Below, in pieces: positions 55,309 to 64,000 of a DNA stretch of 64,000 bases. Location of the stretch: the NCBI GenBank assembly GCA_950295325.1, contig OX485807.1, forward strand, positions 17,703,666 to 17,767,665, in the 5' to 3' direction. This DNA is from Polytrichum commune (Eukaryota > Streptophyta > Polytrichopsida > Polytrichales > Polytrichaceae). A program made the translations under genes and the position numbers. The notes under the pieces were generated by a model, which was not told the origin of the DNA, ran no database searches, and saw nothing but the letters and a program-made list of their open reading frames with translations. The first letter of the stretch is position 1; each line of letters opens with the position of its first letter.

Positions 55309-58300
55309 AACATTGTGCTTGAGAAATAAGTTCATAAGATTTGCATGATTAACAAATTCAATTGGGATTTACAAATGTCGGTGTGGCCAGTTGGTTAAGC
55401 TAAAAATCTAGATATGTAATGAGAAACTTAACTAGTTCATAATCATATGTCGTTCTCGGCTAAGGATTTGTGGTGTCTACATAAACTCGTCCATTGGGAA
55501 GGTGAGCCCATAATGGACTATTCTATAGCATGTGGATGGTTATTGGAAGGTAATTTAACTTCATAATTGATATCAAAATCTTCCTGAAGAAGGTCATCAA
55601 GATCCATTTGGATTGGATCAAGGGTCTCAATATGTAGGGGACTTGTTTTGTGATAGACCCATACCAACATCAATGAATGAGTTTGCATAGATGCCATGAG
55701 CCCCAAGCCATCATCCTTTGCCATGCAAATGCACTAAGTTGAATAACACACATCTTTGTACTATATAAAATCCAATTTAACAGTCGCCTTAAAGAGAGAT
55801 ATTACACCAACCAAAGGTTGACATGAATGAGAGCATGTTCACCCTTGGATATATGTTGGGCTCAAATGTAGACCAAACACTTCAAAGCTATGATCTTTTT
55901 CATTTTTACAAGCATATCCACCAAGACTACTCCATTCAAGATGCAACTTCGAGCTCAGTTGACATGTTTTGTCTCACAAATTCATCCCTTTTGTAGCCAT
56001 GCCTTAATATGTGGGCCTTGTTACCTAATTGACATTCTCAAATTGTGATTTGGATCCATGAAACTTGGAGTCCAAATCACCACCTTATGGATCTTACTTT
56101 AGGACTCGTGATTGGACCCAACTTTGGGGATTGCATTTTCAAACTCCAAGAATTTTATTTATAGTTGACACTATAAGACTTGGTGGGATATTGGAGCCAT
56201 ATTGATGCTACTTCATTTTTTTCATACTTGGACTTAGATGACCCTAGTGTAAACTCATTGGGTCCAATTTTGTTTTTCTCAATTAATAAGATCACTCAAC
56301 CCTGGAGTTTCTTTGGTTTTGGATCATGGTTTGAACCTACCATTACAAGCTTGCTAATACACCAGTGACCAAGGATCATCACTTTGTGATTTACTTCATG
56401 TTTACGTCAACAAGCATGAATTATGATCACCACTTTCTTAATTCTCTCACTTGATTTAGCAGAATGTCACCAAAACTAAGAGTTGATGATGTTAAAAAAA
56501 AGAATATGAGAACGTGACATGGAATCCTACATGTCCAAGAAATGAATAATCTTTGGTGGCGACCCAAACTTTTTTCTGGTGTGAGAATCCAAATAAGTCG
56601 TCATGGCAAAAAAACAAGGGTGACATGCAAGTCACAATAACATATTTGTACTCACATTTACTTCATATGAACTAATTTCAACCATAACATTACTCAACGC
56701 TAGGGTGCTACACCCTAGCAATGAGAATTTTGGAAGAATGATTCCCCCTTATCTTGGGCCATCACTCCACAATGACTTGTAATGAACATGAACATTGTTC
56801 ATTTTATGAGAGGAAACCGAGAGCTAGGCCTAACACGCCTAACACTTGCGGTATTTAATTCACATAGTTTTTATAAAATTAAATTAAAAAAATTGATGCA
56901 TTTTGAGGCGTTTGTTGGGGCCACATGTTCTAGTTGCGGATTGTGTTGGTTGTGGTGAGGCTAGGTTGGGAATCAATAGGCCATGATCCAAGGCCAACAC
57001 ATCAAATCTGATCAAGTTCATTTAATTTTTTTAAAATACATCCTAGCCGATGTGTAATATTATGACAAATTCCTATTTTTTAAATTAATAATTCATTTTC
57101 ATAAAAAACTTTGTGTCTTAATCTAAGTTTGTTTTACACTATGTCCCATGACCAAGGCTTTGAAAACATGGTCTAGGAATTTCTCATGGTCATGGCTTCA
57201 GACCACCAACCATAACCACGAGAATTTCTAAATCACATTTTTATCATGGCATTTGGTGTTGTGTGTAAAATGACCCTTGTCTTCTATGGAAGAGTTGTGG
57301 GTGATGCCAAAGTGTATATAACATTATCTAGCTAAGTGTGGAGGGTGAGTGGGGTTGGGAATATGTCAAATACAATTCGGAAACTATGTCATGATTATTC
57401 TTTGACCAATAGATCTAACCTAATAAACTTGGGCGAAGCACTCTCATTGAACGGTTGATAAGGTTGAGGCATCCATAGTCAACTAGGTTTATTTAACCGC
57501 TCACTAGGGTCATGTAATGCCAACATGCATGAGATCTATTAATATTTTTAGTTGAACGAAGTTAAGATTCATGTGGTGGTGACTTGTCATTAATTACCCT
57601 CATGAGAGTTTTGACAATTGGTGAAGCCAAGCATTTGAATTTAGATGAGCCATTTATGGAAATTTCAATATTAGAAATAAATTAAAAAAATTGCATTTTC
57701 TTTGGAATTTGACCATAATGTTCATGATGAATAAGGTATTGCATTTGGCATGTGATGTTGTTTAAGTTAGTTCAAAATGAAGTTGTTGGACATGTTGAGA
57801 TTGCATGTTTTAGGGGATGGGTTTCACTTTTTAGAAGCAATATTTTAATTCACATCGTCAGGGTTTTCGAACATGAGGGTGTTTGAGCAAGTCCTAGGCC
57901 CATGGCTAGGAAGGCCTAACAATGTTCATTGTCCCAAGTAGTGCATGTGGAACTAATTCTCAAAACATACACTATTTTGCCAAATCTCAAAATTAGTGAG
58001 GTTTAATTTTTTTACTAAGTGATACTAAATCCTTGAGTTCATGCTCATTTACCATACATTTCAAGAAAATAAGTGCGTGCTCTAAGGTGCTTGTAGAGTG
58101 ATTTAAAAAGTTATATTCAAACACATTCTTTCTCAATGAATAATGCTATTATGAATAATATTTTCAAGCAACAATGTCAATATGAACAATGCTTTCTAGA
58201 TTTGTTGGTGGCATTAATTTCATAGTATAAATAAATTTGAAATCACCTTCAGTATATTCCCACACGCACTATTAGCCCTCCCACACTGATTGGGACAATC

Positions 58301-58423
58301 AGTGTAGTGTTGACCATTACCGTTCCATCCGGTGTGTGTTGTTCCTATGCTGCCACACACCATTCCCCACCTTCTACACATGACCAAGGCAAAACATTGA
58401 TATTGTTGTAGATGGAGCTCAAA
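55309..58423. other. Intergenic, decayed repeats, no gene seen
   Basis: About 3.1 kb with no supported gene. It contains a short relic ATAACATTACTCAACG followed by CTAGGGTG-CTA-CACCCTAG (56685-56720). It also contains a hairpin near 57171-57237 (GGTCTAGGAATTTCTCATGG against its imperfect reverse), inside a possible Tourist-like fragment with a TTTTACAC end. Confidence 0.4.
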
Positions 58424-58577
58424 CTCCATAACATTATTCAGATCCATAAACAATGTTCTGTAGGATTGATGATTTTTTGTGGAATATTCCCCAAATTCAG
58501 TCTGTATGTGGAAAATATTCCACGAAAGACTATCAATCCTACATAACACTGTTATGGATCTAAATAATGTTATGGAG
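58424..58577. mobile_element. Palindromic MITE (family P), copy 1 (154 bp)
   Basis: CTCCATAACATTATT at 58424 and AATAATGTTATGGAG at 58563-58577 are exact reverse complements, and pairing continues with few mismatches through GTAGGATTGAT and GTGGAATATT. Nearly the whole element is one long hairpin. No clear target duplication is seen. Confidence 0.85.
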
Positions 58578-58604
58578 TCTGATCTTGGTTCTATTAAGTA
58601 TAGA

Positions 58605-58975
58605 AAATGTTAAAACCTCGGCGATTTTTCCTTTGTTATCCGGGGGAGATTATAAAGCAGAACCTTGGGGTTAGGGGGATTTCCCCTGAAACCGGTTGCT
58701 AACCGGATTGTCTCCGTGGTCACTAGATTCTTCCTGATTCAGTCACCCTAGATCCCGGTATAGTAGTGTTGATTAAAAAAAACTTCCGAGGTTTTTATGA
58801 AGAATCAATCCCTTCACTTGGGATTTCCTTGATTATCACTTCCTACATTTGGGATCCGGCCTTGTGCAAACCAAGAAAGTCCTTTATTTAAGGGAATTAT
58901 TTACTATATGATGGACAACATAGTTTGTGGTGGCAAGGCCATTGCCCAACGTTTTATCCCCATTTCGTGATGTAG
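58605..58975 (+). repeat. Dispersed repeat R, copy 1
   Basis: Runs from TGTTAAAACCTCGGCGAT to CCCAACGTTTTATC. Copy 2 lies at 60794-61140 in the same orientation with about 85 percent similarity, and an older copy lies at 27813-28098 inverted. It contains AACCGGTTGC and CTTGGGATTTCCTTGATTAT. Not coding; the class is not determined. Confidence 0.8.
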
Positions 58976-59039
58976 GTGACTAAGGTACCACATTACACAG
59001 TTGCAACTTTCTTATCATGGTTCGTGGGGTCCCTCCTCT

Positions 59040-60770
59040 CTTTGGCTGTTCTCTCCTACTTTCTTTACCCAAGGTGGGTCCAATGTTTGGCATCATTACT
59101 CAGTCTTGAAAGGTGATGGCAAAAACCGTTGCATACCTCTCTCCATTGATTTCAAAGGATATTCTGCAACTTGATCTATGGTGGAGGACATGATACCAAG
59201 GTTTATACTTTGGTGTTACTATGGGAAGGGCTCTTGTCCTTTGTAGGAATGGATTGAGATACTTATGTAATATTTGGGGTCCTAGGATAAATGAATTCAT
59301 GAGATTTACCATGACTTTTGGGTTAAGTTGTTGGAATTTTACGGACCCCTCCATGGTAGAATGCTTAGACAACAAAGTGTTTAGCTTACTTCATAGGAAT
59401 GGGTCAGCTTGTATAGAAACACTAAGGATGCACTCCTTGAATGCGTGGTTAATGTCGGTTACCTCAAGGAATTAAGTTGTGGTCTTGTGCATTTTAGTGT
59501 TGAAATTATGAGCATTTTCCCTAAGTCTATCGTTGGCTCGCAATACTTCACTCTAACTGAGGTGCAACCAAACTAAGAATGCAGCACCACCAATGACTTT
59601 CTCAAGATGGATGTCGTGTGTTAGGGTGGATAGACTGACACGTGGAAATGGCCAAACCCAATTCAACTTGTTCTTAGGGAAACTTGATCAACTCTTCTTT
59701 GATATCGCACGTTGGTGGTGGCTGTAGGTTACTCCCTTCTTTGCTTACTCTAGCAAGATGGGGAGGAAATGGATTACTATGCAAGAGTTCCTTAAGAAGT
59801 GGATTCCATTTAAGTGGCGAAATGAAATTCCCCCATCCACTTCTCCAAGATGGAATATCATTTGGCACAAAGCTAAGGCACAAAAAGAAGTGGCCGTTTT
59901 TAGGTCAGTTTTCCAAAAGGCAGTGGTGGTGAACGAATGGCGTGGGAGAATCTTAGCATAGATTGATGAAAGTTGTCCTCATTGTGGCCCACAGTCAGTG
60001 GAATCAGTGGAGCACATGTTCTTCAGGTACCCACTTGCTCAACAAGTGTGGCAGTATTTTGCTAACATATGGTGGCAATTATTTGCCAAAAAAGGTAACC
60101 TTGGTCCCCGGAAATCCTTTTTTAAACAATGCAATGTCTCTTTGATCAACATTGGTGCAAGACACTAAAGCATGTCAGTCACATCTAGTGCTTCTTGAAG
60201 AATGGTCTCTTGTGGATTGTTTGGCGCCAACATAATGATCTAGTCTTTAATGCTCTGCAATGGCCCATTGAGAAAACACATCAAGTTAATTGAGACACTT
60301 TACATGACTATGATAGGATTGAGTGGCAACGGACTCTCTCGGACTGGGAGAAGACTCCGGACGTTGCTTACCAAGATGTTCTTAACGAATTTGATTCGAT
60401 GTGGGGTGTCAAAGGTCTTATTCTGACCCGCATCAACTTAGTGCTCACATGGAAGGTGAAACCCCGGATGGACGTTATTTCTTGATTTCCCTTCGGTTTT
60501 GTGCTAGTTTTGGTCACCCCAGTTTCTATAGTGCCCACCCCGAGAGGGGTTAGTAGTCCTGCACCACTGATATTATGCCCAGTGGACATAATATCAAGGG
60601 TGGGTCGAACGGGCATTTCAATCATGTTGATCCTACCAGGGGTCAACGTTTCTTCTCTGTGCTAGTTCTCCTGAGGTGGTTGTACTTGATTCCTTTCTTG
60701 CAATTGATTCTCAATTTGTACCAAAAAAAGACGAAGATGTTGTTGTAAATAGAGTTCACATGATTCTAAT
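59040..60770 (+). mobile_element. LINE fragment (family C), RT zinc-binding region, decayed
   Basis: A third LINE lineage. The best part, 59760-60075, reads KWITMQEFLKKWIPFKW, WNIIWHKAKAQKEVAVFRS, then CPHCG...ESVEHMFF.YPLAQQVW. This is the zf-RVT domain that follows the RT in plant L1-type LINEs. The sense before it (GRALVLCRNGLRY at about 59221-59260) fits the preceding linker. Frames break repeatedly and no RT core is seen. It sits between the two copies of repeat R. Confidence 0.75.
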
Positions 60771-60793
60771 CTTGGGTCTATTAATTATAGGAT

Positions 60794-61140
60794 ATGTTAA
60801 AACCTTGGCGATATTTCCTTTGTTATCTGGGGGAGATTATATAGCACAACCTTGAGATTACGAGGATTTCCCCTGAAACCAGTTGCTTAGGGGGATTGTC
60901 TCTGTAATCACTAGATTCTTCCCGATTTTCTAGATCCCGATATGGTAGTGTTGATAAAAAAAAACATCTCCGAGGTTTTTACGAAGAATCGATCCCTTCA
61001 CTTGGGATTTCCTTGATTATCACTTCCTGCACTTGGGCTCCGCTCTTGTGTAAACCAAGAAACTCCTCTATTTAAGGGAATGTGTAATGCACAACATAGT
61101 TGTGGTGGTGAGATTGTTGCCCAACGTTTTATCACCATTT
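60794..61140 (+). repeat. Dispersed repeat R, copy 2
   Basis: The direct-orientation partner of 58605-58975, with all landmarks in the same order from TGTTAAAACCTTGGCGAT to CCAACGTTTTATCACC. It ends at the start of the second palindromic MITE. Confidence 0.8.
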
Positions 61141-61143
61141 TGT

Positions 61144-61303
61144 ACATAACATTATTCAGATCCATAACAATGTTTTGTGGGACTGACAATATTTCACGGA
61201 ATATTCTTGGGTATTCACACTGGATATGGGGAATATTCAAGAATGTTATGTGGAATATTGCCAATCCCACAAAACACTGTTATGAATCTAATAAATGTTG
61301 TGT
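61144..61303. mobile_element. Palindromic MITE (family P), copy 2 (160 bp)
   Basis: It matches the element at 58424-58577: ACATAACATTATTCAGATCC, CAATGTTTTGTGGGA, GAATATTC and the mirrored right half ending AAATGTTGTGT. The structure is a near-full-length hairpin. Confidence 0.82.
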
Positions 61304-62744
61304 AACGTGGGTGGGGGGAAACAACGCTAAAGTGATATGCACATGTGCAAAGGGTTGGGACGGCACATGCTCAAACTAGTCTCCAATATGACACATGGGA
61401 GAAACTTGGTCCCATAATAGAATTCCAGGTCAAACTCAAGGTTTCCTACCCAAATCCGTTCTTGTTATGGAGTTTTGTGGGAAATTTTTGATGAAATAAC
61501 TGTAACAATTCAACTTGTATTTGACATTAACCTTTCAATGCATGGGCACAAAGTGGTTGATTTTTGGTCAAAGGGCCTAATCATCAATTTCCAAACCTAT
61601 GTTGGAGATACCTCTTTCACAAATGCTTAAGTTAGGTTACGATGCATCTTTGGACCATTGGGATTGAGCAAAAAACCTAATTTGTAGAATTTACACATTG
61701 AGAAGTTTCAAAATTGAGTGCTCAAAATGCAAACTGAATTCTAGGGATGCTTCAACTATGTGCCTTTTGTAACCTTTGCCTTAAAACTTACAGCAGTCAT
61801 GCAACCCAAACTAGATTGCCACCTCATATTTTGATGGGTTTGCGACCCATCATGTGGCAATCTACGTGGATGGAAGGTGTCTACTGGTGAAGGGTGCTCT
61901 CCATTACCACGTGGGCCAAAAGAATTTAAACAAAAACCTCGTATTCCAAGTGTGAGGATATTTTGAGTGTTGGAGATTTCCATGATTTGAGGGGGGGGGG
62001 GGGGGTTGTGAGCTGCCCACTGAGTGTCAAAACCAAAATAAGACAACCTGGCCCCTCTTTGACTACCCCAAATGGGGGAGGACATATCTTCAATTGGGCA
62101 TGGGTGACGTGTCAGAGTACCGGACGCAATGGCCAGTGTGGCTTGGTGGTGGTGGGGGGGGGATTAAAAACTTAGTAGCCAAGGTGCAACAACATGTATG
62201 GCTTGGCTCATGCTAGTATGCCCTAATGACAAGGCTAGGGGCTAGCAAGGTCAGCTAGATGGTTGTTGTTGCCTGCGAGGTAGGCCAACATGGCCGGCTC
62301 CCAACCCTCAACATTGGGCTCAACTAGCGCCCATGTCACTATTAAAGGCTCGGGGCAGGTGGCATGCCCTGCGGCCTTCACATAGTTAGTTAGTGCCTGG
62401 ATGGATGGCTATGAAGAAGTGTGTATCCATGTGCCCCAAATCCACATGGTAGTGAAGACTTACATGTGCAGAGGTAGTGTGTGGAGTTCAAAGGTAGGTG
62501 CAAGACAAAACACATGAAATGTGGTGATAGGTTTATGCATTTGGGAGAATGTTTCAAGAAAAAAAACTATTGTAGGGCTTGATGGATGATTATAATAGCT
62601 ATGGTTGTATTGCCGTTGATGTATGGGTCAAATGTGAAATTTTACATACAAATTTCAAAGTATCAAATTTATTGCTAAATTTAGAAAACACAATTTGTAT
62701 GAATAGAATGTGGCAAATGTCAAATATGCCAAATCAATGTCGGG
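61304..62744. other. Intergenic, no gene seen
   Basis: It contains a G-run of about 16 at 61991-62006 and G-rich stretches to 62160. Frames are unremarkable. Confidence 0.4.
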
Positions 62745-62900
62745 GAAGGTTTTGGGCATGAAAAATCAAGATCCTAGTGTTCCCAAGTCCAACCGGTTAC
62801 GTGTTGTGATCTTTTGGTTTGAGGTGTGGTCTATGGATTCCTCTAAAACCATTCATAAATTTCCTAAAGTTCTCCACTTCAAACGGTTAACCGTCACACC
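62745..62900 (-). repeat. Dispersed repeat with ACCGGTT motifs, copy 4 (inverted, partial)
   Basis: The minus strand matches 55155-55308 and 7150-7300: GTAACCGGTTGGACTTGGG and GGATCTTGA in order. Followed by AACCGTT-rich sequence to about 62985. Confidence 0.6.
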
Positions 62901-63083
62901 CGAGCGGGTCACCTTTAACTAGCGGCCAGTTCACCGTTGTTCAGTGGCCGGCAGTTAACCGTTGGTTAGCCATCACTCAACCGTTCCTTTGTAAGGAGGG
63001 GTCACTTGACACCGTTCAAAGGCTAGCAACCCAGGTGAGGGTGGGAATGGGGGCCCTGCTGGCTTGGCAACTCGGAGGATAAA

Positions 63084-63233
63084 GGTCACACCAACCATTT
63101 ATGGCACCATCTGTCATCATCTTTGGTTGTAATAGTGTGAAAAGAGGCGGGGCCAACATTTATTCCTCGACATATTCTTCAACCATTTCACGGCTGGAAG
63201 CGGACGGAAAGTTTGGTGTGATCGGGGCATGAG
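63084..63233 (+). repeat. Single copy of the 154-bp unit with GATCACACCA ends
   Basis: It matches the tandem pair at 54834-55136: CACACCAACCA, GGCACCATC, TAATAGTGTGAAAAG and GTGTGATCGGGGCATGAG in order. As at 54.8 kb it lies next to an ACCGGTT repeat copy. Confidence 0.7.
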
Positions 63234-64000
63234 TTCAGTTGCTCTGGCCAAACGGGAAATGTAGGCCAATACTTGGCTCCCTCATGCTTTGGTGGCTGCC
63301 TCTTCCACCCCAGAACTTCCACGTTCCATATATCTCTTGAGTGGGCGGTTTTTTTCTTTTCTTTCCTTCTTCACATTTGAAGAGCATGGATGTGCATGAC
63401 CCCACTGAACGGATTTGGCTAATTTAAAAACTACGGATTGATTCATATTGGTCAAAGGTGAATTCTAGAAAAAATCTCTTTATTTGGCCCTTGAACTTTG
63501 AGGGTGACGGATCTCATCTGAATTTTCCTGAAGACGACCCAGTTTTATGGGTCCGACTCTTTTGACAAGCACATAATATGTTATGGCCCAAATGCTAGCC
63601 TTCAAAAATTGTTGTCTTCACCAGAGATGGCATGAGACAGAAAAGTTTCAGAAAAGAGGGTTGCCCCCTCTCATGAAGTCGCTTTTCATATGCAAGTTTG
63701 ACTCAGCAGATGTGGTCATATTGACTTCAAATATTCATAGCGAGAATATATGATGGTGTAGTTCACACTTGTGCAGTTTGGATGGCCCAAAAACAAACTT
63801 TATTTCTTCTTCTTCTACATAACGGAAGTTTTCAGCACTGGTACTGGAAATGCCCAAAAATGGAATGTGAAGGCTTGAGAGTTTAGGGTTAAATTTTTTT
63901 TCACCTACTAATGCATACATTCTATCTCTATCATAGATAAAAATTTGGATGAAATTTTATGCTTACAATATATTTATCTTCATTTTCTTTTGTACATAAA
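63234..64000. other. Intergenic, no gene seen
   Basis: AT-rich to the window edge, with no recognised coding sense. Confidence 0.4.

Noticed and set aside
58605-61140. Repeat R pair as LTRs of a small retrotransposon
   Set aside because: The pair is in direct orientation, but there is no convincing primer-binding site, no target duplication, and a third copy lies alone in another context; kept as an unclassified dispersed repeat.

Overview
The window is nuclear DNA of a green plant of the streptophyte lineage. The best evidence is a nine-exon gene for the chloroplast glycolate/glycerate transporter PLGG1, with plant-type GT-AG introns and a transit-peptide-like N-terminus. TTTAGGG-type telomere repeats and an Athila/Tat-like Ty3/gypsy element agree with this. 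The PLGG1 protein is clearly diverged from the flowering-plant form and the other host gene is an animal-EXT-like exostosin, so a non-seed plant or streptophyte alga seems likelier than a flowering plant. I cannot name the species. The region is gene-poor, AT-rich and full of repeats.

Layout. An intronless exostosin-family (GT47) glycosyltransferase lies at 994-2469, just behind a tandem duplication of its own 5' end. From about 3.2 to 11 kb is a nest of decayed LINEs, one split by a hAT-type MITE and by a 2.2 kb unknown insert. PLGG1 occupies about 14.9-20.4 kb; three foldback hairpins follow it. From 22 to 29 kb there are weak host-gene traces on the minus strand (an F-box/kelch-like pseudogene, two candidate exons, telo-box motifs), a PIF/Harbinger-like MITE and tandem repeats. 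From 32,543 to 43,343 is a young, whole-looking Ty3/gypsy retrotransposon on the minus strand, with long LTRs, a 5-bp target duplication and a single 2079-residue Gag-Pol frame. From 43 to 64 kb there are only repeats: Tourist-like MITEs, foldback elements, a second copy of the first LINE that runs into a G-quadruplex-prone minisatellite, and a mirrored nest (palindromic MITE, repeat, LINE, repeat, palindromic MITE) at 58.4-61.3 kb.

Working together. The two host genes are unrelated: one is predicted to act in the Golgi on polysaccharides, the other in the chloroplast envelope in photorespiration. Nothing suggests a gene cluster. Most of the interest lies in the transposon biology: several MITE families with readable target-site duplications and their insertions into one another. 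It also lies in small tandem duplications that copied a start-codon region (exostosin) and a splice donor (PLGG1). I found no CRISPR array, rRNA or tRNA gene. Coordinates of diverged repeats are by-eye estimates.
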